A stretch of DNA of 64,000 nt, from contig NZ_POSF01000020.1 in the NCBI RefSeq assembly GCF_004343605.1, forward strand, positions 1 through 64,000, given 5' to 3'. Position 1 is the first letter of the stretch; every line of letters starts with the position of its first letter. The position numbers and the translations under genes were made by a program. Origin of the DNA: Dehalobacter sp. 12DCB1 (GTDB lineage: Bacteria > Bacillota > Desulfitobacteriia > Desulfitobacteriales > Syntrophobotulaceae). The notes under the pieces are model-generated. The model saw nothing but the letters and a program-made list of their open reading frames with translations. It searched no databases and was not told where the DNA came from. Shown piece by piece: positions 26,694 through 36,119 of this stretch.

Positions 26694-26701
26694 TTACATT
26701 T

Positions 26702-27871
26702 TCATGGTTTCAGACTAAACGATTTTGATACAGCTCCACTACCTGCTATTTTTGCCTCTATTTCTACTTCTACGTCAGCTTGCTGGAAAATATCCCTCCA
26801 GTTCGGGGCAATCTCCTGCCAGTAAGAAGGGTCGTAACGATGTATTTTCTGCATAAGGCCGAAATAGTCCGCATCATATTTTTTGGCGCAGGCAATTGAT
26901 TTTAACGGATATTCGCGGATTTTATCGGAAATGATTCTTTCTAGTGGTTTGATTTGATCTGGGGTAATGTCATATCCATCAGTTTCAGCAACGAATCCTA
27001 CCGTTTGAATTTTGATCTTAAAGGAAGGTTTACCATCGATTATTTTAAAGTTAATCTTATTTTTAGAGCCCGATATATAATAAGATAAAGATTTATTATC
27101 TTTTTTAAACGGAACCACAATATGAACATTCTTTAGCTTTCTGGAAATTAGCAGGTACCCCAAGGATTCTTCTTTATCCAGCCAACCCACAAGTTTAGCT
27201 TCACGAAAAACGCCAAAACCCTGAACAATGACAGAATCAGGAACAGTTTCTCCTTCCATTGAAGAGACCGGTTCTATCTCAGGTAGTAACGCGTCCCGAT
27301 CGGGACTGAGCAGCCATTCTGAAAACTCATTCATTGTAACGCCGCAGGCCACGCCTTTGTCGATGGCTATTTTCTCCGACTGATTTTTAACCTGTTGGGT
27401 GAGGGTGGTAGTTCCTGAAGGTTCCAGCTGTATAATCTGTGAAGCTAACCCTTTGGTTGCCAGCACAAAAACAGCCGGACGCGAATCAGGGTTGCTCATT
27501 GTAATTTCAATTTGAGGCAGGATTTTTTCCTGAGCACTACGTGCCCCAAAAACATAAACATAAGTATGTCCATAAAAAGGTGTCTTTGGCAATCGCACCA
27601 TTAGTTTACTTATTAAATCGTTCAATGATGTACTTGAAGCGCTGATCAAGTAGTCGGAAGAAGCGCCCTCTTTTTTTTGGTTGTCTTCCATACTGGATGG
27701 GCGCATCATTCTGGACCAAATTTGATATTGGTCAACCCCATTTATATTGATATAGTCTCCAGCAAACATTGTAACGACCGCAAGCTCCTCTACTTCCTTT
27801 TTACACCCCGACATAAGAATAGTCGTCAAGAGGAGGAGCAATAGGGCAACGTGCGTAAATTTACGTTTCAT
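26702..27871 (-). CDS. gerC: Spore germination protein GerC (germinant receptor lipoprotein)
   Basis: A 389-residue lipoprotein with a signal ending in the lipobox MSGC (near residue 22). The mature protein has the GerAC family order: ELAVVTMFAGDYI at the start and, near the end, the Ger(x)C C-terminal region with IACAKKYDADYFGLMQKIHRYDPSYW. It is the outer-surface component of a spore inner-membrane receptor that triggers germination on nutrient binding. Last gene of gerA-gerB-gerC on the minus strand, 4 bases after gerB. Confidence 0.93.
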   Translation of the reverse strand: MKRKFTHVALLLLLLTTILMSGCKKEVEELAVVTMFAGDYININGVDQYQIWSRMMRPSSMEDNQKKEGASSDYLISASSTSLNDLISKLMVRLPKTPFYGHTYVYVFGARSAQEKILPQIEITMSNPDSRPAVFVLATKGLASQIIQLEPSGTTTLTQQVKNQSEKIAIDKGVACGVTMNEFSEWLLSPDRDALLPEIEPVSSMEGETVPDSVIVQGFGVFREAKLVGWLDKEESLGYLLISRKLKNVHIVVPFKKDNKSLSYYISGSKNKINFKIIDGKPSFKIKIQTVGFVAETDGYDITPDQIKPLERIISDKIREYPLKSIACAKKYDADYFGLMQKIHRYDPSYWQEIAPNWRDIFQQADVEVEIEAKIAGSGAVSKSFSLKP

Positions 27872-27875
27872 CTGA

Positions 27876-28928
27876 TTAATTTCCTCTTTTTTTTCTTATT
27901 ACTGCAACAGTGAGAAGGAACAAAGGTAGTGCTATTTCAAAAAATAGTGCGAAAGGCGGCCAGTACTTTCTAAAAATGTCCTGTAACTGAATGGTATTGC
28001 TACTCACAAAAGTTGCAGCGGTTACTTGTAACGGGGCTAAATAACAGACGACGGGGTAATAAGACTTCAAACCGAAAATTTGTGCGGTTATGAGACAGGT
28101 CAAATAGTATAACAAAGTTGTTTTAATCATGATGATGGTGAGCCAAAAAAAGAAAATAAAACCTTCAATCCGTTGGACATAGTTCCCGTATTCTATTGAT
28201 TTAACAAAATTCCAAAAAGGAAAGAGCAAATGACCGGAAAGATTTGGACCCACTACCGTAATCATAATTAGGGTACATAAGGTTATAAAACCCATAGACG
28301 CCAGAATCGCCCAAAGACTTTTGCTCCAGACCTCCTGGGGTTTGTTTACAATGGGCAGCAGCATAATAAGTACGACGATCTCTCCGAAAAGGGAGGCAGG
28401 AACTGCCGAATCCGATATAAGGGGCTGGATTCCTTTTTCCCAAAGAGGCAGCACTCTTTCGTAGTCTGCTTTGAACAGCGCCAGGCCAAATAAACATACG
28501 AAGCTGATAATAAAAAGGGGCAACACAAATTGGTTGGCCCGGACGATGACCTCAATTCCTTTATAGGCTCCAAACCCCGCTACTGCTACAATAACAATGA
28601 TAAGGAGCAGTATCGAACTTCCGAATGATAGACTGTAACTCAGGAACTCTGAAAATTCCCTGATTGTAAGGGTATTGTTTATAAAAAAAAACAGGACATA
28701 GGCAAGGCAGAAAACCTTACCCATTACTTTTCCAAGAACAATTTCGCTGTATTTAGATAAAGTAGTCCGTGAAAAACGCTGCCCTAATTTTAAAACGATC
28801 AGCAGCGAGATTACGCCTGCCAGGCAGGAGAATGAGGTAACAAGCCAAGCTGATTGCCCGGTCCTCTGCACAATGATCCCTGGGACGAAGAGAATAGAGG
28901 TAGCAGTAATCAGCGTAAACAGCAGCAT
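27876..28928 (-). CDS. gerB: Spore germination protein GerB (germinant receptor permease-like subunit)
   Basis: At least 350 residues with ten hydrophobic segments of the amino acid permease-like GerAB family, thought to form the germinant-binding channel. The coordinates begin at the first ordinary start codon (ATG 28928). Family-like sequence extends upstream in frame (KISGTQTG) to a stop at 28970-28968 without any ATG, GTG or TTG. An ATA at 28964 is ideally spaced from GGGGTG at the gerA end, so translation may really begin there. It lies between gerA and gerC. Confidence 0.88.
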   Translation of the reverse strand: MLLFTLITATSILFVPGIIVQRTGQSAWLVTSFSCLAGVISLLIVLKLGQRFSRTTLSKYSEIVLGKVMGKVFCLAYVLFFFINNTLTIREFSEFLSYSLSFGSSILLLIIVIVAVAGFGAYKGIEVIVRANQFVLPLFIISFVCLFGLALFKADYERVLPLWEKGIQPLISDSAVPASLFGEIVVLIMLLPIVNKPQEVWSKSLWAILASMGFITLCTLIMITVVGPNLSGHLLFPFWNFVKSIEYGNYVQRIEGFIFFFWLTIIMIKTTLLYYLTCLITAQIFGLKSYYPVVCYLAPLQVTAATFVSSNTIQLQDIFRKYWPPFALFFEIALPLFLLTVAVIRKKRGN

Positions 28929-28971
28929 ACCAGTTTGTGTACCGGAGATTTTTTCTTTATCTATGGCTCAT

Positions 28972-30567
28972 TCACCCCTTATCCGGTTTAGTAGGGCCTC
29001 GCTTGGAGGCTTGGCGTATGGGATCTTCTGCACCGGTAAGGCGTGGTCTGGCAGACATAGCCCACCAGGGGGCACGGAAAAAAGTATCTTTCAAATCAGA
29101 CACGCTTAAGGGCGCAATCGGCCATAAATAAGGCACGCCGAAGGAACGCAGACCACAGAGATGATATAAAATAACCATCAGACCCGAGACTATTCCGAAT
29201 ATGCCCAATATACTGGACAAAATGATTAGGACGAAGCGCAAAATTCTAATGCTGGTGCCTATAGAATAATCCGGAAAAACAAAAGAAGCGATTGCTGTTA
29301 TACTGACGACAATAACCGTAATAGGGCTGACAATGCCGGCAGTAACCGCGGCTTGGCCAATGACCAGACCGCCTACGGTACTTATCGCCTGACCTACGGT
29401 CTTTGGTAATCGGACACCGGCCTCGCGTAACAATTCAAAGGTGAGCTCCATTAAGATAATTTCAATTGAAATGGGAAATGGCAAATCACTACGTGCTCCG
29501 GCAACTGAGGTGAGAAAGGTCAAAGGAATCAACTCGGCGTTATTGGAAAAGATAGCGACAGTAATGGCAGGAGCTAATAATGCAATATTGATCGCAATAA
29601 AACGGCCGATTCTGATTAAAGTGGCGAAAAGACTGTTATTATAATAATCTTCAGATGCTTGCAAAAGAGAAACAATTGTACAGGGAACGATTAATACCGA
29701 TGGGGTATTATTCACAATAATAGCGATTCTTCCTTCGCATAAAGATGCCGCCGTTCGGTCTGGACGTTCAGTATTTTGGACAAGTGGGAAAAGTGTAAAG
29801 GATTCATCGGCGATTAACTCTTCTATATAACCGCTGTCTAAAATACTGTCAATGTCAATTTTGTTTAGGCGTACCTTTACTTCCTCGACAATTTTATCAT
29901 TTGCAATTCCTTGAATATAACAGATTCCTACTTTGGTCTGAGTAAGTTCCCCAAGGGTTATGGATTGATATTTCAGGCGGTTGGAAGAGATCCGTCTTCG
30001 CAATAAGCTAACATTTGTGGACAGGTTTTCAACAAAACTGTCTCTCGGGCCCCTTATGCTCTGTTCCGTGGAGGGCTCATTGACGGCTCTTTGTTCGAAC
30101 CCTTGGACTGCGGTAGCAATCGCTGTGGAATAACCGTCGATCACTAAAATAAGGTGACCGCTAAGCAAAAAGTTACTGAGTTGTTGAATATCTGAAACGA
30201 GCTGAGTCTGGTGATTAGGCAACAGCCTTTGAAGAATGATTTCAGGCAGATTAGCTTCGGCTGTTGATATTTCGAGTGTCCGAAAAAAGTTTTCCTGCAT
30301 TAATGATTTTAGTATTGATTCGTTAACCATAACCGGATCGCAGAGACTTTCGGCGTAAATGATAAAAGCTCTTGTTGGAGTTGGAAGATCAAGCAAGAAT
30401 TCCTTGCTTACAATGTCTTCACAAAGATGGAAAAACGCTTGCAATATTTTTAGATTTATATCCATTTCAGAAGTTAACTTTTTTGTTTCTTGAGAATCAT
30501 TTTGAGGCATCTTAAATGTTTTCTGGGGCGATTTGCTAAGTATCTTAGTTAACAGTTCCTTAATCAT
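28972..30567 (-). CDS. gerA: Spore germination protein GerA (germinant receptor subunit)
   Basis: A 531-residue GerAA-family membrane protein. The soluble N-terminal half (to about 290, including SGHLILVIDGYSTAIA and SLLRRRI) is followed by the conserved RPDRTAASLCEGRIAIIVNNTPSVLIVP and about five transmembrane helices (FPISIEIILMELTFELLREAGVRLP among them). It forms the receptor with GerB and GerC in the spore inner membrane. ATG 30567. First gene of the operon, 87 bases downstream of the crp-like gene on the same strand, so cotranscription with it is possible. Such operons are normally driven by the forespore sigma G; I could not identify a clear sigma G promoter. Confidence 0.94.
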   Translation of the reverse strand: MIKELLTKILSKSPQKTFKMPQNDSQETKKLTSEMDINLKILQAFFHLCEDIVSKEFLLDLPTPTRAFIIYAESLCDPVMVNESILKSLMQENFFRTLEISTAEANLPEIILQRLLPNHQTQLVSDIQQLSNFLLSGHLILVIDGYSTAIATAVQGFEQRAVNEPSTEQSIRGPRDSFVENLSTNVSLLRRRISSNRLKYQSITLGELTQTKVGICYIQGIANDKIVEEVKVRLNKIDIDSILDSGYIEELIADESFTLFPLVQNTERPDRTAASLCEGRIAIIVNNTPSVLIVPCTIVSLLQASEDYYNNSLFATLIRIGRFIAINIALLAPAITVAIFSNNAELIPLTFLTSVAGARSDLPFPISIEIILMELTFELLREAGVRLPKTVGQAISTVGGLVIGQAAVTAGIVSPITVIVVSITAIASFVFPDYSIGTSIRILRFVLIILSSILGIFGIVSGLMVILYHLCGLRSFGVPYLWPIAPLSVSDLKDTFFRAPWWAMSARPRLTGAEDPIRQASKRGPTKPDKG

Positions 30568-30654
30568 TTTTTATTAGATCCTAGTCCTGATTTTTATTTA
30601 GTTTATCCTTGGCAGTGCAATTTATACTTAACAGGTTTGTCTATGCCCTTCGGA

Positions 30655-31392
30655 TCAATCTTCTGACTTTTTCTCCACGATGATCTCTTCTCCACAATAT
30701 CGGCTGCTGTTCGGCAGGTTTGTTTTTTCGCATTTCGGACAATCTTCAACCCTAAAGACTATAAATTTTCCATCTATCTTATCCAATAACCCCTCACTTA
30801 TTAGATTTTTCAGAATCTGTGTAACTCTTACCCTCGTCGAGCCGACAATGTCGGCAATAAACTGGTGGGTAAGGTTTTTTTCAATTAAATAGCCATTTCC
30901 TGTTTTTATACCATATTTTTTGGCTAAATTCACCAAAAGAAAATATACCCTGTCTTCGACTTCTTCAAAGGTCTGACCAGCCAGGTAAAAAGACAATCCT
31001 TGCAGCTTCAAAATTAAGGATCGCAGCATACAGTCCAAAATACTGGGATCCTCATATCCGGCTTTTGCAAGCACGTCATGTTCACATATGGCAATTTCAA
31101 CGGGTGTAAGGCAGGTTATAGTCAAAGCATAATAAATGCCATCTACGAGTACGTCATCTATAAATGCCCTTGCTTCTCGAATAGCAATCGTTCGCTTGCG
31201 TCCGCTGGCACTTGTTATACTAATTTCTACCGTTCCGGATAAAAGTAGGGAAAGTTTATTATCCAGCCCTTCCCGGTAGATAATATCTCCTTTTGCATAT
31301 TTTGCGACTTTTGATAGCATTAATAATTTTTGCACCATTTCATCGGCAATCATATTTCCAGTCCAAGGAGACCATTCTTCCCACTGTCCCAT
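30655..31392 (-). CDS. Crp/Fnr-family regulator, copy 1 (with Cys-rich tail)
   Basis: A 245-residue activator with an N-terminal cyclic-nucleotide-binding-like effector domain (about 10-125), a dimerisation helix (near 125-150) and a C-terminal winged helix whose recognition helix reads GSTRVRVTQIL (near 185-195). It lacks the four-cysteine iron-sulfur site of Fnr. The start is ATG 31392 (MGQWEEW): AGGTGG is correctly spaced from it, whereas GTG 31404 lies inside that ribosome site. It is nearly identical to the product at 37025 over the first 210 residues. The extra tail CPKCEKTNLPNSSRYCGEE looks like a small metal-binding knuckle. The probable ligand is an aromatic or other small molecule, unknown. 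Confidence 0.9.
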   Translation of the reverse strand: MGQWEEWSPWTGNMIADEMVQKLLMLSKVAKYAKGDIIYREGLDNKLSLLLSGTVEISITSASGRKRTIAIREARAFIDDVLVDGIYYALTITCLTPVEIAICEHDVLAKAGYEDPSILDCMLRSLILKLQGLSFYLAGQTFEEVEDRVYFLLVNLAKKYGIKTGNGYLIEKNLTHQFIADIVGSTRVRVTQILKNLISEGLLDKIDGKFIVFRVEDCPKCEKTNLPNSSRYCGEEIIVEKKSED

Positions 31393-31515
31393 ATATATAA
31401 CCACCTATTGTTTAACAAAATCGTAAATGAACGATATTAGTTTCGGTTAGTATAAATTTGACACACCTCAATTATACCTTATGTCATTATTATTATGCAT
31501 ACGTATTCGAATATA

Positions 31516-31558
31516 AATAACGCATGTCGTTTAGAAATACGGAATGACATGCGTTATT
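31516..31558 (-). terminator. Hairpin after the MFS gene
   Basis: Perfect 13-bp inverted repeat AATAACGCATGTC (31516-31528) / GACATGCGTTATT (31546-31558). On the minus strand it follows the MFS gene and precedes the crp-like gene, so it is probably a terminator, though the T-run is weak. Confidence 0.55.
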
Positions 31559-31615
31559 GTTGTTTACAGTATAGTATTCTTTAGAATATTGCCAGTGATA
31601 AGTAACAAATGAATG

Positions 31616-32830
31616 TCAGGAAGATAATGAACGTTGTTCAGACTTATTAAGGGAGTTCTCCCTGAGCTTGAGAATCAGAATTAAGGGAATTAAAGCCAAC
31701 AGCATGACACTTACGACACTAAATGCAACGGAGAAAACACCGTGACTGGCATCAAGAACTGTTCCGAATAAGATAGCACCGAAAGAGCCACCGACATCAA
31801 ACGAAATAATCAATAAACCCATTCCGATACTGAGGTTTTTCTCACTGACCATTTCAGGCATAGCAGAGTAACAAATGGGAGCAACAACTGTGAATCCTAA
31901 ACCAAGCAGTGTGGCCCAAATGAAGAACGTGTTCATGAAGTGGAAGCCGATCGCACAATAGGAAGCTGCCATAAGAACAGCACCAAAGATCAGGATCGGA
32001 CGCTTGTAATTTTTCAGACCTTTATCCAAGGCGGCTCCGAAGAACGGGGAAAGTACAAGCGGTATAATCATAATCAGGCTTGCAAACAGACCGATCTGTG
32101 CCGGCGGGGTGCCGTTCATGCCGAAATATGTCGGACCAAAGTTTACATAAGCGGAAACCGACAAAGTAAAGACAGCGTAGATGGCGGCAAGGAGCCACAT
32201 GTTGATACTTTTGGGAGTGCCTTTAAGGCTGTGCGATGCTGCCGAAACTTCGGCATTTGCTTTAGGAAGGCGCAGGAAAAGAAGACAAAGTAAGAAGACG
32301 GCGATTTCCAGACATGCAATCATAAACATCGTATTGCGCCAGCCCACTGCAGCTCCGACACGGCCAAAAACGTTTAAACCAAAAATCATTCCGAGTGGTT
32401 GTGCTGCCGTAAACAGGGACATAGCCATGCCCATATTTTTTTCATCGAAGTAACCTGTAACAAAGAGGGGCGTGACAATAATCAATGTCGTGCTACCTAA
32501 ACCGGCAATAATCCGGCCAATAACAATTGTCCAGAAATCAGTGGCAGTTCCGGTAAGTGCAACCCCGGCGCCAATTAACAAAAGTGCAATTAATACAAGT
32601 GTTTTGCGGTTAAACTTATTTGCCAGCAAGGAAATAAAATACGCAAATACAATTCCGCAAAGCGTAGCAGCGGACATCGCAAATCCGACCTGGGTATTGT
32701 TCATTGGAATATCTTTCAAAATTAATCCAACGTTGGGAGCAATACTAATTTGGGAAGAGTTGAAAGCAATCATGGTTAAGCACATCAGCAACAGTACAAC
32801 CCATTTGTAAATTTGGTTGGATTCAGACAT
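31616..32830 (-). CDS. MFS transporter
   Basis: A 404-residue carrier with 12 transmembrane helices. Motif A is seen as YFISLLANKFNRKT (near 63-76), and GRIIAGLGSTTLIIVTPLF in helix 4 resembles the CynX/NimT and aromatic-acid permease groups. ATG 32830 has AGGAGG upstream on the minus strand. It is transcribed divergently from the transhydroxylase-like operon. Its own promoter has a perfect TATAAT (32908-32903, minus strand) exactly 30.5 bp from the centre of a Crp-type operator. It is therefore very likely the uptake or export carrier for the substrate or product of that enzyme. Confidence 0.88.
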   Translation of the reverse strand: MSESNQIYKWVVLLLMCLTMIAFNSSQISIAPNVGLILKDIPMNNTQVGFAMSAATLCGIVFAYFISLLANKFNRKTLVLIALLLIGAGVALTGTATDFWTIVIGRIIAGLGSTTLIIVTPLFVTGYFDEKNMGMAMSLFTAAQPLGMIFGLNVFGRVGAAVGWRNTMFMIACLEIAVFLLCLLFLRLPKANAEVSAASHSLKGTPKSINMWLLAAIYAVFTLSVSAYVNFGPTYFGMNGTPPAQIGLFASLIMIIPLVLSPFFGAALDKGLKNYKRPILIFGAVLMAASYCAIGFHFMNTFFIWATLLGLGFTVVAPICYSAMPEMVSEKNLSIGMGLLIISFDVGGSFGAILFGTVLDASHGVFSVAFSVVSVMLLALIPLILILKLRENSLNKSEQRSLSS

Positions 32831-32902
32831 CAGAATACCTCCTGTTTTTTATTCTTGAAAATGAAAACAACGAAATTAGTTTCACCTCCTTTTTCATTTT
32901 CG

Positions 32903-32945
32903 ATTATAAGATGGGAGGACAAAATGAGATTGTATTATGTGATAC
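32903..32945 (-). promoter_or_regulatory. Crp-type operator A and class II promoter of the MFS gene
   Basis: GTATTATGTGATAC (32932-32945, centre 32938.5). On the minus strand TATAAT occupies 32908-32903, its first base 30.5 bp from the operator centre, the same geometry as the other targets. Confidence 0.75.
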
Positions 32946-32962
32946 CATTTGAGAAATGTTTT

Positions 32963-32976
32963 GTATCTGATAATAC
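32963..32976 (+). promoter_or_regulatory. Crp-type operator B (intergenic, auxiliary)
   Basis: GTATCTGATAATAC, the core of the palindrome TTGTATCTGATAATACAA (32961-32978). Its centre (32969.5) is 31 bp from operator A, almost three helical turns, and 72 bp from operator C. It may help both divergent promoters or allow looping. Confidence 0.6.
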
Positions 32977-33034
32977 AATTTTTTTTCTGTACGACGCAAC
33001 AATTTATTTTTGATAGGAAACAACACAAAAGGAT

Positions 33035-33077
33035 GTATCAAGTAATACAAAAAAAAATCAAGGTGTTATCTTATAAT
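33035..33077 (+). promoter_or_regulatory. Crp-type operator C and class II promoter of the transhydroxylase-like operon
   Basis: GTATCAAGTAATAC (33035-33048, centre 33041.5) is followed by TATAAT at 33072-33077, again 30.5 bp from centre to first base of the -10 box. Transcription should start near 33084, with the GTG start codon about 40 bases later. Confidence 0.75.
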
Positions 33078-33122
33078 CTTAGCTGAAAAGGATTAATTAT
33101 TATTTTATTAGGAGGGTAAAAA

Positions 33123-36119
33123 GTGTCATTCAGAAAAGTATCGGCAAACAAACAGATACAGTTCTCAACTACGTTATTGGGCCTCGAAAAACTTTTAAAT
33201 TTTTCTGCAAAAAGATATCCCAGTTTTGCTGTACACCTCAAAAAGAAAAACTTTACTTTGCAAATTAAAATTAGGGATAACTCTCAGGGCAGGTTTTTTA
33301 CCTTTAAAAATGGACGCGTATCATCAAAGAATGGGGTTCATCCCGGGGCTGATGTTACCATGGCTTTTGAAGATGCGGCGCTGGCATGCCATCTCATGAA
33401 ATTTAACAGGAGCCAACTGGATTTTATCTCTGCCGGAAAGGACTTTTCCTTAACTGTTAACGGTCCGGACGAATTGTGTGTATATGTCGCAAATATGCTG
33501 ACTGCAATCACCAATATGTCGACGATCTTTGGTGGCAATTTCGGAACGGACATGGGTAATGGTGTTAAAAGGTACACCACAGGGTCAAACGGCGGCCCGA
33601 TGTTTGTTTATGTCAAGGACGGGAAAATTTTAAGGACAACACCGATCGACCTTGATAGCGAAGATCCGGAACCGTTTACAATTAACGCCAGAGGACGGAA
33701 ATTTACGCCGCCAAGAAGAGTTACCTGTACGTCTCACGGGTTGACGTGGAAATCCATGGTTTATTCGCCGGACCGTCTTCTGTATCCGATGAAGCGGGTG
33801 GATTTTGATCCGAAAGGCAACAGAAACACACAAAACCGTGGGATATCGGGGTATGAAAGAATCAGCTGGGATGAAGCCCTGGATATTGTAAGTAGTGAAA
33901 TTGCGCGGGTCAAGAAGACTCATGGCCCGGGATCACTCTTTTTTGCAGGGAGTTCCCACCACACTTGGGGTAATATCGGTTACCACTTAAGCGCTTCGGA
34001 TCGGTTTATCAACACGCTCGGTTTTTCACGCATTTGTATGAATCCGGACAGCTGGGAGGGTTTTTACTGGGGAGGAATGCACCACTGGGGAAATACTGCC
34101 AAACTCGGTTCTCCGGACCAGTATTCCACGGTTGAAGACCAGCTGAAGAATTCTGAGATGCTGGTCATGTGGTCCAGTGACCCGGAGTCAACCTCAGGGG
34201 CCTATGGGACCTACGAAGGCGCTATCCGCCGTGAATGGCTGAAGAGCCTGGACATTAAGATTGTTCATATCGATCCCTTCTACAACCATACGGCTGCCTG
34301 GATGGGCGGAAAATGGTTCTCACCGAGACCGGGGACAGACACGGCAATGGCGCTGGCAATCGCTTATGTCTGGATTACGCAGGATCTTTATGATAAATTC
34401 TTTGTTGAAAACCGCACCAAAGGTTTTGCGCTTTGGCGCGATTATATCCTCGGTAAGGAAGACGGCATACCGAAAACCCCGGAATGGCAGGAAAAAGAAA
34501 CTGGCATTCCCGCAAAGGATGTCCGGGCTTTGGCTGAGGAATGGGGAAGCAAAAAGACTTATATGTCTCCCGGCGGCATGGCCGGTGTGGGTAGCGCCTG
34601 CCGCGGAGCAAACGGAGGGGAATGGGCCAGATCCATGCTTTGCCTGATGGCGATGCAGGGTTTTGGCAAGCCCGGCGTAAACTTTGGCGCTATGCAGTTC
34701 GGGACACCGCTGAACCATCGCTTCTTCTTCCCGGGTTATGCTGAAGGCGGTTTTTCCGGTGACTATAACTTTACCGGTTCACCCGTTAACCTGTACCAGC
34801 GTATGCCGTCAACACCAAGCGTCAGCTCGATTACGCAGTTTGTTCCCCGCTTAAGAATACCAGAAGCTTTTCTTGAAGGACATGCAATGGGTTATCCGAT
34901 GAACCCTTACTCACTTGAGGGACAGTTCTTCCCTGCGCCTTATCCGTCTCCCGGACATTCGCAGGTTAAGCTCTACTATAAATACGGCGGCGCTTACATG
35001 AGCACCCAACCGGAGTCCAACCGGTACGCGCTGGCTTACCAGACCGACAACATTGAGTTTGTCGTTAACCAGTCCATTTGGAATGAAGGCGAAGTAAGGT
35101 TTGCCGATATCATTCTGCCGGTCTGCACGAACTTTGAGCGTTGGGATATTGGTGAATTTGCGCACAGCGGCGGTATTATTGATAAGACGTTCCTGCAGTG
35201 TAATCACCGGACGTTCTTTGTTCAGCATAAATGTATTGAACCACTGGGTGAATCAAGATCGGATTTCCAGATCTATACGGATATCTGCTGCAGACTCGGA
35301 GTCGGTGTCCCGTACAGTGAAGGCAACACTGAGTTTGACTGGGTCAAGAGGATGTTTGACGCGACCGATTTGCCCAAGGTGATATCTTGGCGTAAATTCC
35401 TTACCAAAGGATATTATATCCTTCCGCCGATTTATGATGAAAAGGATCGTGACCCTGTCGCTTACAATTGGTTCTATGAAGGACGCCTGAAGGATGCCCC
35501 GGAACTGACGCCGCTGCCTTCAGAGTATAAAGAGGAATACCGGAGAGGACTGCAGACCCAAAGCGGCCTGTTCGAATTCGAATGCTCAAGCCTTAAGCGT
35601 TTTGATCCGAACGATCCCGAGAGACCGGTAATCAATAAGTATGTTCCGTCCTGGGAAGGCAGAAGCAGCGAACTGTATCAAAAATATCCGTTGCAGCTGA
35701 TCTCGCCGCATCCGCGCTACAGTCACCATACCATGAGCGACGGCAAAGGAACGGTTATTAACGAGATATCTAACCACAGAATTTCCATCAACGGCTATCA
35801 TTACTGGCCGGTCCGGATTAACCCTGAAGATGCGGAAAAACGCGGTATCAAACATCATGATTTGGTTGAAGTCTACAATGGCCGCGGTTCGGTTATCTGT
35901 GCCGCAGTGGTTACGCAGCGTCTGAATCCGGGCACGGTGCATGCCTATGAATCTGCCGCTAAGTACGATCCAACCGGGCTCCCCGGAAAATCACCCGACA
36001 GAGGTGGACTCATAAATATCCTTACGCCTTCCAGAACCCAAATCCGACAGTCGCACTCGATGGCCGCCAATTCTTGTCTTGTCGAAATTAGATTATGGAA
36101 GGGAGATCAGTCAAAATGA
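33123..36119 (+). CDS. Transhydroxylase-like molybdoenzyme, large subunit, with N-terminal SCP2-like domain
   Basis: A 998-residue DMSO-reductase-superfamily protein closest in pattern to pyrogallol:phloroglucinol transhydroxylase (AthL) of Pelobacter. The Mo-site segment CMNPDSWEGFYWGGMHHWG supplies Asp309-Ser310, corresponding to Asp174-Ser175 of AthL. His279 in AGSSHHTWG sits the same 31 residues before as His144. The protein lacks an N-terminal iron-sulfur cluster motif and has no Tat signal, so it is cytosolic. Residues about 12-128 are an extra domain (FAVHLKKKNFTLQIKI, GADVTMAFEDAALACHLM, DFSLTVNGPDEL) that looks like an SCP2 lipid/hydrophobe-binding fold, absent from AthL. Start GTG 33123 follows AGGAGGG. 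The stop overlaps the small-subunit ATG. The substrate is probably a phenolic, but this is inference. Confidence 0.85.
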   Translation: MSFRKVSANKQIQFSTTLLGLEKLLNFSAKRYPSFAVHLKKKNFTLQIKIRDNSQGRFFTFKNGRVSSKNGVHPGADVTMAFEDAALACHLMKFNRSQLDFISAGKDFSLTVNGPDELCVYVANMLTAITNMSTIFGGNFGTDMGNGVKRYTTGSNGGPMFVYVKDGKILRTTPIDLDSEDPEPFTINARGRKFTPPRRVTCTSHGLTWKSMVYSPDRLLYPMKRVDFDPKGNRNTQNRGISGYERISWDEALDIVSSEIARVKKTHGPGSLFFAGSSHHTWGNIGYHLSASDRFINTLGFSRICMNPDSWEGFYWGGMHHWGNTAKLGSPDQYSTVEDQLKNSEMLVMWSSDPESTSGAYGTYEGAIRREWLKSLDIKIVHIDPFYNHTAAWMGGKWFSPRPGTDTAMALAIAYVWITQDLYDKFFVENRTKGFALWRDYILGKEDGIPKTPEWQEKETGIPAKDVRALAEEWGSKKTYMSPGGMAGVGSACRGANGGEWARSMLCLMAMQGFGKPGVNFGAMQFGTPLNHRFFFPGYAEGGFSGDYNFTGSPVNLYQRMPSTPSVSSITQFVPRLRIPEAFLEGHAMGYPMNPYSLEGQFFPAPYPSPGHSQVKLYYKYGGAYMSTQPESNRYALAYQTDNIEFVVNQSIWNEGEVRFADIILPVCTNFERWDIGEFAHSGGIIDKTFLQCNHRTFFVQHKCIEPLGESRSDFQIYTDICCRLGVGVPYSEGNTEFDWVKRMFDATDLPKVISWRKFLTKGYYILPPIYDEKDRDPVAYNWFYEGRLKDAPELTPLPSEYKEEYRRGLQTQSGLFEFECSSLKRFDPNDPERPVINKYVPSWEGRSSELYQKYPLQLISPHPRYSHHTMSDGKGTVINEISNHRISINGYHYWPVRINPEDAEKRGIKHHDLVEVYNGRGSVICAAVVTQRLNPGTVHAYESAAKYDPTGLPGKSPDRGGLINILTPSRTQIRQSHSMAANSCLVEIRLWKGDQSK

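Noticed and set aside
33123-36119. The large molybdoenzyme as a second formate dehydrogenase, acetylene hydratase or exported respiratory reductase
   Set aside because: No Sec/Cys at the Mo ligand position, no Tat signal, no N-terminal Fe-S motif; Asp-Ser and His spacing plus the Cna-B small subunit point to the transhydroxylase branch.
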